Of a DNA stretch of 64,000 nt, positions 32,420 through 40,405 are shown one piece after another. The notes under the pieces are model-generated. The model was not told where the DNA came from and did no database searches. It saw only the letters and a program-made list of their open reading frames with translations. The DNA is from Cellulomonas sp. P24 (GTDB lineage Bacteria; Actinomycetota; Actinomycetes; Actinomycetales; Cellulomonadaceae). The stretch is taken from contig NZ_JAJDFX010000002.1 in NCBI RefSeq assembly GCF_024704385.1, positions 1,364,001-1,428,000 of the forward strand, given 5' to 3'. Numbering within the stretch: position 1 is the stretch's first letter; each line of letters begins with the position of its first letter. The translations under genes and the position numbers were made by a program.

Positions 32420-33526
32420 TCAGCGGTGCCGGCGGCTGCGCGCCTGCCGCCAGACGGCCGCCGTCCCGATCAGGGCGACCGCCGCACCCGCCGCACCGAG
32501 CGCCGTCGCGTCCCGCGCCCCGACGCGACGACCCGCGAGCGCATGACGGCCACGGACCGTCTCCAGCAGGACCAGCAGGCACTCCTCGTTCGACCGCTCC
32601 GCCTGCCAACCGGCGGCGGTCAGTCGCGTCGAGGCGACCGTCCACGAGTAGACCGCGTAGGCGAGCTCGGAGGCGGGCGCCGGGAGCACCCCGACGCGGT
32701 GCAGCCGCTCCGCCGTGCCGAACGCCGTCACCGGCGGCAGCTCGACGCGCTCCATCCCGGCGGCGAGAGCGACCTGTGCGGACGTCAGCGCACCCGGCGC
32801 CCCCACGGTCACCGCCCCGGCAAGACCGTGGACGACGCACGCGACGACCGCGGAGGCGACGTCGTCGACGTGCACGAACTGCCACTCGCGCGCGCTCCCC
32901 CGCACCGTCAGCAGGCGCGGCGCCTCGAAGTGCCGGGTGATCAACGTGTCGATGCGCGGCCCGACGACCGCCGCCGGGCGCAGCACGGTGACCAGCGGGC
33001 GTCGGCGCCCGACGGCCCGGGCCACCACGGACTCCACCGCGAGCAGGTCGCCGACGATCCCGTCCGTCTCGCCCTGCCCGCCGGGTGCGAGGTCGTCGTC
33101 GTCCTCGATCGGGTCGCGGTCCGGCACCGCTCCGTGCACCATCGCCGACGTCACGACGACGACGTGCTGCACCCCTGCTGCGGCCGCCGCCGCGAGGCAC
33201 CGCTGGGTGTGCGCGACGGCCTCGGACCGCCGGTGCTCCGCGGTGTCCGACCACGAGACCGCCAGGTCACCGGTGTCGGCGACGAGCACCACCACGTCGG
33301 TGCCGGTGAGCGCCGTCTGCGGGTCCTCCGGCGGCACCTGCTCGAGCGTCCGCACGTCGGCGGGCGTCGCGGGGCCCAGACCGTGCCGGGAGATCCACGT
33401 GGCGACCCCGCCGGCGACGGGACCGACCCCGACGACCACGACCGCAGCCGTCCCGTCCGAGCCACCTCGAGGTGGCTCGCCGGTCCCCTGAGCACTGCGC
33501 CCAGAGCGAAAGACACCTCCCGCCAT
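32420..33526 (-). CDS. NAD-dependent epimerase/dehydratase-like (SDR) protein
   Basis: A 368-residue atypical extended SDR. The nucleotide-binding loop is VVVVGVGPVAGGVATWI (about 29-45), diverged from GxxGxxG; DVVVLVADTGDLA, VVVVTSAMVHGA and VTVLRPAAVVGPR mark the Rossmann core. EWQFVHVDDVASAVV is the substrate-domain motif. A C-terminal hydrophobic helix with basic tail (AAGAAVALIGTAAVWRQARS) may tether it to the membrane. Catalytic Tyr-x-x-x-Lys is not obvious, so activity is uncertain. Start ATG 33526, divergent from the zincin gene. Confidence 0.72.
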   Translation of the reverse strand: MAGGVFRSGRSAQGTGEPPRGGSDGTAAVVVVGVGPVAGGVATWISRHGLGPATPADVRTLEQVPPEDPQTALTGTDVVVLVADTGDLAVSWSDTAEHRRSEAVAHTQRCLAAAAAAGVQHVVVVTSAMVHGAVPDRDPIEDDDDLAPGGQGETDGIVGDLLAVESVVARAVGRRRPLVTVLRPAAVVGPRIDTLITRHFEAPRLLTVRGSAREWQFVHVDDVASAVVACVVHGLAGAVTVGAPGALTSAQVALAAGMERVELPPVTAFGTAERLHRVGVLPAPASELAYAVYSWTVASTRLTAAGWQAERSNEECLLVLLETVRGRHALAGRRVGARDATALGAAGAAVALIGTAAVWRQARSRRHR

Positions 33527-33689
33527 GCGTCCGATGCCTTCCTTCGTGACCGATCCTCGTTACCGTGGTTGCCTGTCGCGTGTGCGGGTCCCCGCCACGC
33601 ACATCGACAGCGTGCTGACGCATGACGACGCAGTGTCGACCCCCACCGCCTGGTGGTTGCAGTCCTATCGTCCCAGGAGGCGACCCGCG

Positions 33690-35084
33690 ATGAGCACACC
33701 CGGTCCGAGCGACGACGCCGAGGTCCCCCAGGAGTGGGAGCAGATGCTCCGCGCGATGTTCGGCGCGGACACCGAGGAGGCCCTGCGGGAGCTCCGCGCC
33801 CGGGGGATGGACCCGGCGGCGATGGCCGCGGCCTCCGGCCTCCCGAACGACCCGGCGCTGCTGGGGCAGGTCCTGGCGCAGGTGCGCCGGCTGCTCGCGG
33901 CGACCGGCGAGGGCCCGGTGAACTGGGACGTCGCCCACGACGTCGCACGGCAGGTCGCGTCGGCGGAGGGCGACCCGTCCCTCACGACGTCCCAGATCCG
34001 GGCGGCCACCGAGGCGATGTCCGTGGCCGAGCTGTGGCTGGACGCCGTCACGGACCTCCCGCCGGCCGGCGGACCGGCACGCGTGTGGAGCCGCTCCGAG
34101 TGGGTCGAGCAGACGCTCCCGAGCTGGCGCACCCTGACCGAGCCCGTCGCGTCCTCGCTGTCCGTCGCGTTGTCGTCGGTGCTGGTCGACCACCTCCCGC
34201 CCGAGCTGTCCGCCGGCCCTGTCATCCCCGGGACGGCCTCGGACCCGAACCACCTCATGCGCCAGCTCGGGTCGGTCGTGTTCGGGATGCAGGTGGGTCA
34301 GGCCGCCGGGACCCTCTCACGAGAGGTGTTCGGCGCCACCGACATCGGGATCCCCCTCGTGCGCGAGCCGTCCACGGTGCTCGTGCCGTCGAACATCGCG
34401 ACGTTCGCCGACGGGCTCGACGCCCCCGCCGACGAGGTCACGCTGTACCTCGCCCTGCGCGAAGCCGCCCATGCGCGGCTGTTCACGCACGTCACGTGGC
34501 TGCGGACGCACCTGCTGGAGATCGTGGCGACCTACGCGCGCGGCATCACGATCGACGCGTCGACGCTCGAGGAGGCCGTCGCCGAGATCGACCCGACGAA
34601 CCCCGAAGCATTGCAGCAGGCGCTGTCGCGCGGGATCTTCTCGCCGAGCACCACCCCCGAGCAGGACGCCGCGCTCGCACGCCTCGAGACGGCCCTCGCG
34701 CTCGTCGAGGGCTGGGTCGACGAGGTGAGCGCTGCCGCGGCGCTCCCGCACCTTCCGCACGCGGTGGCGCTGCGCGAGATGCTGCGGCGTCGCCGCGCCG
34801 CGGGCGGGCCGGCCGAGGAGACGTTCGCGACCCTCGTCGGCCTCGAGCTCCGGCCACGGCGGTCCCGTGACGCCGCCGCGCTGTGGGCGCACATCGCCAC
34901 GAGCGGAGGCACCACCGCGCGGGATGCCGTCTGGGACCACCCGGACCTGATGCCGACGGCCGAGGACCTCGACGACCCGACGGGCTTCGAGCGGCGGCGC
35001 GACGAGTCGGCGGAGGCGCACGCCGACCTCGACCGTGCGCTCGCGGAGATCTTCGGGGAGGAGCCCCCGGACCCCACCGAGTAG
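33690..35084 (+). CDS. Zincin-like metallopeptidase family protein (DUF2342)
   Basis: A 464-residue protein matching the actinobacterial 'zinc-dependent metalloprotease'/F420-associated DUF2342 family (Rv3195). The probable metal site is LREAAHARLFTHVTW (about 255-270), an EAAH variant in place of HExxH, followed by helical regions. The N-terminus (EEALRELRARGMDPAAMAAA) is also typical. CAGGAGG at 33674-33680 fixes ATG 33690; the frame upstream to 33525 is not used. Whether it is an active peptidase is unproven. Confidence 0.82.
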   Translation: MSTPGPSDDAEVPQEWEQMLRAMFGADTEEALRELRARGMDPAAMAAASGLPNDPALLGQVLAQVRRLLAATGEGPVNWDVAHDVARQVASAEGDPSLTTSQIRAATEAMSVAELWLDAVTDLPPAGGPARVWSRSEWVEQTLPSWRTLTEPVASSLSVALSSVLVDHLPPELSAGPVIPGTASDPNHLMRQLGSVVFGMQVGQAAGTLSREVFGATDIGIPLVREPSTVLVPSNIATFADGLDAPADEVTLYLALREAAHARLFTHVTWLRTHLLEIVATYARGITIDASTLEEAVAEIDPTNPEALQQALSRGIFSPSTTPEQDAALARLETALALVEGWVDEVSAAAALPHLPHAVALREMLRRRRAAGGPAEETFATLVGLELRPRRSRDAAALWAHIATSGGTTARDAVWDHPDLMPTAEDLDDPTGFERRRDESAEAHADLDRALAEIFGEEPPDPTE

Positions 35085-35105
35085 GGGCCCGTCCCGCCCG
35101 ACGGC

Positions 35106-35143
35106 GCGTACTCACGACCGGTGGGGCGTACTCACGACCGGTG
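35106..35143. repeat. Tandem 18-bp repeats in a convergent spacer
   Basis: GCGTACTCACGACCGGTG occurs at 35106-35123 and 35126-35143 (20-bp period), between the convergent zincin and YgjP-like genes. The second copy runs into GAG and can form a 5-bp hairpin (CTCAC/GTGAG). It may act as a weak bidirectional terminator. Confidence 0.7.
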
Positions 35144-35150
35144 AGTGCGT

Positions 35151-35774
35151 CTACCGGTTCACGCGAGGATCGTCGTCGAGGTCGTCGACGTCCTCCTCCT
35201 CGACCTCGGAGCTCTCACCCTGCTCGTCGGCGGCCCGCTGCAGGGCTTCCTGGGCGAACGTCACCCCGTCGAGGAACCCCCGCGCACGCTCGGTCCGCGG
35301 ATAGGCCCGGACCAGGGCCCAGAAGTCGGGCCCGTGCCCGGCGTGCAGCAGGTGCGTGAGCTCGTGCAGCAGCACGTAGTCCAGCACCCATCGCGGCATG
35401 CCCTGGACGCGGTCGGAGATCCGGATGCTCCCGTCCGTCGGCGTGCACGACCCCCACCGGCGGCCCTGGTTCCCGGACCAGGCGACGCTCGTCGGCACCG
35501 CGCGACCGCCGAGGTACCGGGCGCTCAGCTCGGTCGCGCGCTGCGAGAGCTGCTCGTCGGACGGGCGTCGACGCCGTTCCTGGTCCCCGAGCCGCCGCAG
35601 CATCCGCTGCACCCACTCCCGCTCCTGGGCGCGCGTGAACCTCGCGGGGATCGCGACCACGGTGTGGTCGCCCTCGCGGTAGGCCGTCACGGTCCGCAGG
35701 CGACGCCGGCTCCGGCGCACCTCGACAGGACCGTGCTCGCTGTTCGCGTGCACGCCTGCACCGTAGCGGGTCAT
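35151..35774 (-). CDS. YgjP/SprT-like (M48-type) metallopeptidase-domain protein
   Basis: A 207-residue protein with the metal-binding helix LLHELTHLLHAGHGPDFW (HExxH plus a downstream His), preceded by RRWGSCTPTDGSIRISDR, the hallmark of YgjP/WSS1-like DUF45 proteins. The C-terminal tail is very acidic (EVEEEDVDDLDDDP). ATG 35774 is used; the frame continues to 35876 but that part is Cys/Gly-rich and poorly supported. Predicted soluble zinc metallopeptidase; substrate unknown. Confidence 0.82.
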   Translation of the reverse strand: MTRYGAGVHANSEHGPVEVRRSRRRLRTVTAYREGDHTVVAIPARFTRAQEREWVQRMLRRLGDQERRRRPSDEQLSQRATELSARYLGGRAVPTSVAWSGNQGRRWGSCTPTDGSIRISDRVQGMPRWVLDYVLLHELTHLLHAGHGPDFWALVRAYPRTERARGFLDGVTFAQEALQRAADEQGESSEVEEEDVDDLDDDPRVNR

Positions 35775-36011
35775 ACCGCGTGATGACCTGTTGTTCACCT
35801 TCTGGTCATCTTTTCCCCAGTTTCCGGGGACTTGTCCACACCCCGATCCACATCCCGTGGACGACGCGTCGCACAACGACGGGCTTCACGCACCGCTGCC
35901 TGTGGACAACTCTCGGAGCGCCATGCCCCCGTGCCAGAGTGGGCCCGGCCCGCCGAGACCCCGGCACCGGACCTCCGGCACCTGCGAGCCGGCACGAGAG
36001 AGGAGGCCACG

Positions 36012-37085
36012 ATGCGACTTCGACCCGGGCTCGACCTGCTCTGGCGCTCCCCCGGCGAGGTGCAGATCGGGACCGACCCCCGGTGGGCCGTGCGGCTCTC
36101 CGGGCTCACCGATCCCGAGGTCGATCTCCTGACCGGCGCCGAACCCGGCTCGACGGTCGAGGCGCTCCGCACGTCCGCCACGCGCCACGGGATCCCGGCG
36201 GACCGCGTCGGGGCCCTCCTGCAGGCGCTCGACCAGGCACGTGTCCTGTGCCCGATCCCCGCCCGCCCACCGGCGACCGGCACCGCGACACTGCTCTCCG
36301 GCGCCGCAGCCGACGCGAGCGCCTGGTCCACCGTGCTGGAGGACGGCGACGGCGCCGCGCACGTGCGAGACCGCTCGGCACGCACGGTGGGGATCGTCGG
36401 CCTGGGGCGGCTCGGGCTCCAGACCGCGGTGGTCCTCGCAGCGGCCGGGATCGGCACGGTCCTCCTCCAGGACGACGGCCTCGTCACGAGCGCCGACCTC
36501 GGCGTCGGCGGCTACCTGCCACGCGACGTCGGCTCACCCCGCGTCGAGGCAGCGCACCGCATCGTGCACGACGCGAACGCCGCCGTCCGCACGCAGGCAC
36601 CCGCCCGCACGGAGCCCGACCTGCTGGTCCTGATCGAGCACGGCGCCGCCGACCCGGCCCGGTCCCGCCTGTCGATGTCCGCCGGCGTCGCCCACCTGTC
36701 GGTCGTCGTCCAGGAGGCCGGCGTCCTCGTCGGGCCCCTGGTCGTCCCGGGTGTGACGCCGTGCCTGCGGTGCGTCGACCTGTGGCGCGCGGACGTGGAC
36801 GACCGGTGGGGCGTCGTCGTCGCCCAGCTCGCGGCGGCCGCGCGACCGCACGGCCCCGAGGAGAGTGCGCTCGCGGCGGTGGCAGGTTCGCTCGCCGCCG
36901 CTCAGGCCCTCGCGCACCTGGACGGCAGGACGCCGACGGTACGCGGGGCCGGTCTCGAGGTGTCGCTCCCCGAGGCCGTGCCCCGCGTGCGGTCGTGGGC
37001 GGTGCACCCGGACTGCGGGTGCGGGGCGATCCCCGTCACGCCGCCGGTGACTGCGTCTTGCGCGGGCGACCGCGTCCTCGCTTGA
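36012..37085 (+). CDS. ThiF/MoeB/HesA-family adenylyltransferase-like protein
   Basis: A 357-residue protein. The first 120 residues resemble the leader-binding region of TOMM cyclodehydratase partners. The ThiF-type Rossmann domain begins at TVGIVGLGRLGLQTAVVLAA (GLGRLG at 130-135). Zinc cysteines are visible as C251/C254 (TPCLRCVD) and C335/C337 (PDCGCG). AGGAGG lies 5 nt before ATG 36012. No ubiquitin-like or peptide substrate gene is adjacent, as with Rv3196 in M. tuberculosis. The 3' end overlaps convergent whiB7 by 50 bp, an unusually long antisense overlap. Confidence 0.8.
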   Translation: MRLRPGLDLLWRSPGEVQIGTDPRWAVRLSGLTDPEVDLLTGAEPGSTVEALRTSATRHGIPADRVGALLQALDQARVLCPIPARPPATGTATLLSGAAADASAWSTVLEDGDGAAHVRDRSARTVGIVGLGRLGLQTAVVLAAAGIGTVLLQDDGLVTSADLGVGGYLPRDVGSPRVEAAHRIVHDANAAVRTQAPARTEPDLLVLIEHGAADPARSRLSMSAGVAHLSVVVQEAGVLVGPLVVPGVTPCLRCVDLWRADVDDRWGVVVAQLAAAARPHGPEESALAAVAGSLAAAQALAHLDGRTPTVRGAGLEVSLPEAVPRVRSWAVHPDCGCGAIPVTPPVTASCAGDRVLA

Positions 37086-37395
37086 CCGGGACGACCACAC
37101 CGTCGACGAAGACCTCGCCGCCCCAGACGCCCCAGGGCTCGGCGCGATCGATCGCGCCGGCGAGGCACCCTTCCATGAGCGGGCACTGGCGGCACAGCGC
37201 CTTGGCCCGCTCGACCTGGTCGGTCTGCTCCGCGAACCAGAGCTCGGGGTCGCCGGCCCGGCACGGGATGAGGTCCGCGATCACGCGGTCGAACTGCCGT
37301 CGTTCCTCGTCGGCAGTGGTGGTCGGCGACGTGTCGGGGGGCCAGGGTCCTGATCCGCCGTTGTTCACCGTGTCGAGCAGCGTCGTGAGCCGCAC
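37036..37395 (-). CDS. whiB7: WhiB7 redox-sensitive transcriptional activator
   Basis: A 119-residue WhiB protein. Iron-sulfur cysteines are C45, C68, C71 and C77 (C-x2-C-x5-C), the beta-turn is GVWGGE (89-94) and the C-terminal AT-hook is RGRPRK (108-113), the feature that marks WhiB7/WblC. WhiB7 activates intrinsic antibiotic-resistance genes through SigA. AGGAGG lies 5 nt before GTG 37395. The 460-bp leader carries a uORF and an intrinsic terminator, matching the ribosome-responsive attenuation known for whiB7. Its place between the ThiF-like gene and uvrD2 is the conserved mycobacterial order. Confidence 0.92.
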   Translation of the reverse strand: MRLTTLLDTVNNGGSGPWPPDTSPTTTADEERRQFDRVIADLIPCRAGDPELWFAEQTDQVERAKALCRQCPLMEGCLAGAIDRAEPWGVWGGEVFVDGVVVPVKRGRGRPRKTQSPAA

Positions 37396-37486
37396 GATGT
37401 CCTCCTGATGTCCTTGCGATGATCTGCTGTGAGGTGGGGACACCAGGCCGGCGGTCCACCGCTCACGGACGGAGCAGGAAAGACGA

Positions 37487-37519
37487 AGGCCGTGGATCCC
37501 GAGAGGGACTCCACGGCCT
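37487..37519 (-). terminator. Attenuator-type intrinsic terminator in the whiB7 leader
   Basis: AGGCCGTGGA/TCCACGGCCT (10 bp) extended by TCCC/GGGA around a GAGA loop. On the minus-strand transcript it is followed by TCGTCTTTCC, a U-rich tract, about 90 nt before the whiB7 start. This is the position and form of the conditional terminator known in whiB7 leaders. Confidence 0.8.
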
Positions 37520-37630
37520 GGGAGATCAGGGTCCGGTCAGACCGTCATGATCCCGAGGGGTGGAGTCGCGGAGAGGGGAAAGCGCCGCGGAGCGCCGCGA
37601 GGAACGCAGCATCGCGAAGGCGGTTGAGCG

Positions 37631-37759
37631 TCATCCGACGCTCCCGGCGACGGGCGCAGCGATCCCCTGGAACCGCGTCGAGGTGGGCGCGAGGGAACGC
37701 GGGACGACGATCGCAGCGCAGTACGCCACGCCGATCTCCGCAATCCTGGTTGTCTTCAA
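37631..37759 (-). CDS. whiB7 leader peptide (uORF)
   Basis: A 42-codon frame starting TTG at 37759, with a perfect AAGGAGG 8 nt upstream (37774-37768), encoding a peptide that begins MKTTRIAEIGVAYCAAIVVP. It ends 111 nt before the attenuator hairpin. In other actinobacteria ribosome stalling in the whiB7 uORF changes leader folding and allows readthrough; the same role is inferred here from position and ribosome site. Confidence 0.68.
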   Translation of the reverse strand: MKTTRIAEIGVAYCAAIVVPRSLAPTSTRFQGIAAPVAGSVG

Positions 37760-37855
37760 TGCACCCACCTCCTTCTCTTTCGGGCATCGCAGGCGACGCC
37801 GCACGTTCGAGGACGTTGCTCACCCTAGGCTCGCCCGTCCGGACGGCACAACTGA

Positions 37856-39904
37856 TTAATCGACCCAACTTCCGGAAGGTGCCGCGGAGCGCTCCGGTAC
37901 CCCGGCGGTCCCGGCAGTCCCGGCGACGATCGCGAGGATCGTCGCCCCGTACTGCGCGAGCTTGGCCGGTCCCATCCCCTTGATCGCGGCGAGCTCGGGC
38001 AACGTCGCCGGGCGGAGCTCGGCGATGGCCTCGAGGGTGCGGTCGACCAGGACGGTGAATGCCGGGAGCCCCGCATCGACGGCGACACCGGACCGCCAGC
38101 TCGCCAGTCGGTCGTACAGCCCGGCGTCGAACTCACCGGTCAACGGACCGCCCCGCGCCACCCGACCGCGACCGCGCGAGGACGCCGCCGCGGGCTCGGG
38201 CCACAGCCCGTCGAGGAACCGGCTGCGACGCCGGGTCGCCCGGCCACCCGGGGTGCGCGACCGCGCGAACGAGAGCTCCAGGTGCTCGCGCGCACGCGTG
38301 ATGCCCACGTACAGCAACCGCCGTTCCTCGGCGACAGCCGCGTCGGTCTCCGCGAGCGAGATCGGCATCAGCCCCTCGCTCAGGCCGGCGAGGAACACCG
38401 CATCCCACTCAAGTCCCTTGGCGGCGTGCAACGACGCGAGCGTGACGCCCTCGACGGTCGGGGCGTGCTGCGCCGACGCGCGCTCGTCGAGCTCGGTGAG
38501 GAAGTCCGCGTACGACGCCTGGAACCGGGCCGCGAGATCGTCGGCAAGACCCACCAGCGCCTGCATCGACTCCCACCGCTCACGGACCGCACCACGGGCC
38601 GCCGGCGGCTCGGGCGACCACCCGGCGGAGAGCAGGACGTCGCGGACCGTCTCGACCATCGGCGTCTCCGCATCGGCGGACCGGCCGGCGCCACGCAGGA
38701 GCACCATCGCGTCCCGGACCTCGCGGCGGGCGAAGAACCGCTCGCCACCGCGTACGAGGTAGCCGATGCCGGCCGCTGCGAGCGCCTGCTCGAAGGGTTC
38801 GGACTGTGCGTTCGTGCGGTACAGCACCGCGATCTCGCTCGGACGCGTGCCCGCAGCCACGAGCCGCGCGACCCGTTGCGCCACCCCGGTGGCCTCGACG
38901 TCGTCGTCGTCGTAGACGGTGAAACCGATCGGAGGACCGTCGGGCCGCTGCGCGACCAGCTCGAGGGGAGCCGCTCCCCTGCCTCGCGCGTCGCGTCGCG
39001 CCAGCAGCCGGTTGGCGAGCGACACGACCTGCGGCGTCGAGCGGTAGTCCCGGACCAGCCGGATCACCTGCGCGGTGGGGTGCTGCGACCGGAAGGTCAG
39101 GAGGTGGTGCGGGGTCGCACCCGTGAACGAGTAGATCGTCTGGCTCGGGTCTCCCACCACGCACAGCTCCTGGCGACCCCCGAGCCACTGGTCGAGCAGG
39201 AACTGCTGCAGCGGGGAGACGTCCTGGTACTCGTCCACCACGAAGTGCCGGTACTGCGCGCGCACCTCCTCGGCGACGTCGCGACGTGAGTGGAGCATGT
39301 CCCCGAGCATGAGCAGGACGTCCTCGAAGTCGATCACGCCACGTTCGGTCTTGACGTCCTCGTAGGCCGTGATCAGCCGCGCGACCGCCTGGTGGTCGTA
39401 ACCGGAGGGCGCCGGCCGGTCGATCGCCGCGGTCGCCCGGACGTAGTCGTCCGCCGTGACGAGGCTGACCTTCGACCACTCGACCTCCGACGCGAGGTCC
39501 CGCACCGCCAACCGGTCCACGTCCAGCCCGAGCCGACTCGCGGCCTCCGCGATCGCGGTGGCCTTGTGCTCGAGGATCCGGGGCGGGGCGCCACCGATGA
39601 CCTTCGGCCAGAAGAAGCCGAGCTGCCGCAGCGCCGCGGCGTGGAAGGTCCGCGCCTGCACCCCTCCGACGCCGAGCTCCCGCAGGCGGGTCCGCATCTC
39701 ACCGGCGGCCCGCGCGGTGAACGTGACCGCCAGCACCGCGGACGGACGATAGACCCCCGTCCGCACCCCGTAGGCGATCCGGTGCGTGATCGCCCGCGTC
39801 TTCCCGGTCCCGGCCCCCGCGAGCACGCACACCGGTCCCGCCAGGGCGAGGGCGACCTCACGCTGGTCGGGGTCGAGGGCGTCGAGAAGGTCGTCGGCTG
39901 ACAT
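37856..39904 (-). CDS. uvrD2: UvrD2 superfamily 1 DNA helicase with HRDC domain
   Basis: A 682-residue SF1A helicase. Motif Q/start DPDQREVALA, Walker A at 29-36 (AGAGTGKT), motif II VVDEYQD, motif III GDPSQTIYSFTGA, motif IV VRDYRST, motif V TLASLHAAKGLEWD and motif VI LLYVGITRARE. A C-terminal HRDC domain (about 610-670; LAAIKGMGPAKLAQYG) distinguishes UvrD2. GGGAGG before ATG 39904 decides the start over longer frames. It unwinds DNA in repair and is essential in mycobacteria. Divergent from mycoredoxin. Confidence 0.92.
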   Translation of the reverse strand: MSADDLLDALDPDQREVALALAGPVCVLAGAGTGKTRAITHRIAYGVRTGVYRPSAVLAVTFTARAAGEMRTRLRELGVGGVQARTFHAAALRQLGFFWPKVIGGAPPRILEHKATAIAEAASRLGLDVDRLAVRDLASEVEWSKVSLVTADDYVRATAAIDRPAPSGYDHQAVARLITAYEDVKTERGVIDFEDVLLMLGDMLHSRRDVAEEVRAQYRHFVVDEYQDVSPLQQFLLDQWLGGRQELCVVGDPSQTIYSFTGATPHHLLTFRSQHPTAQVIRLVRDYRSTPQVVSLANRLLARRDARGRGAAPLELVAQRPDGPPIGFTVYDDDDVEATGVAQRVARLVAAGTRPSEIAVLYRTNAQSEPFEQALAAAGIGYLVRGGERFFARREVRDAMVLLRGAGRSADAETPMVETVRDVLLSAGWSPEPPAARGAVRERWESMQALVGLADDLAARFQASYADFLTELDERASAQHAPTVEGVTLASLHAAKGLEWDAVFLAGLSEGLMPISLAETDAAVAEERRLLYVGITRAREHLELSFARSRTPGGRATRRRSRFLDGLWPEPAAASSRGRGRVARGGPLTGEFDAGLYDRLASWRSGVAVDAGLPAFTVLVDRTLEAIAELRPATLPELAAIKGMGPAKLAQYGATILAIVAGTAGTAGVPERSAAPSGSWVD

Positions 39905-40039
39905 CGGGTCGATCCTCCCAGGTCCGACCGACATCAGCGGCGCCGAGGGTCCGGCGGACGGATCTGCGGCACACGGGAAGGACAACCGCCACGGCGGTGT
40001 TCAGTACCGTGACGAACCACCGACGCGCGACGAGGAACC

Positions 40040-40300
40040 ATGACGACGCAGACCCTCCCCGAAGACGGCACCATCACGATGTACTCGACCGCATGGTGCG
40101 GTTACTGCCGACGCCTGAAGTCGCAGCTCGACACCGCCGGGATCGGCTACGTCGAGGTCAACATCGAGGAGGTCCCCGGCGCCGCGGCGTTCGTCGAGCA
40201 GGTCAACGGCGGCAACCAGACCGTGCCGACCATCCTCTTCCCGGACGGCAGCGCAGCCACCAACCCGTCCCTCGCCGAGGTCCGCGCCCGGCTCTCCTGA
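40040..40300 (+). CDS. mrx1: Mycoredoxin-1 (glutaredoxin-fold mycothiol oxidoreductase)
   Basis: An 86-residue glutaredoxin-like protein with the active site AWCGYCRRL (C20, C23) and the cis-Pro loop QTVPTILFPDG. Mycoredoxins reduce protein-mycothiol mixed disulfides, so the organism is expected to make mycothiol. The adjacency to uvrD2 and nudC matches Rv3198A. ATG 40040 follows a GAGGAACC ribosome site. Confidence 0.9.
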   Translation: MTTQTLPEDGTITMYSTAWCGYCRRLKSQLDTAGIGYVEVNIEEVPGAAAFVEQVNGGNQTVPTILFPDGSAATNPSLAEVRARLS

Positions 40301-40405
40301 GCAGGCGACCCGGCGTCCGGACTGGGCCGATCCGGTCCGATCAGACGCCCGGGCTGGGCCGGGACCCGTCCGGTGCCCGACAATGGGCCCGGCGGGAGGA
40401 GGCCG

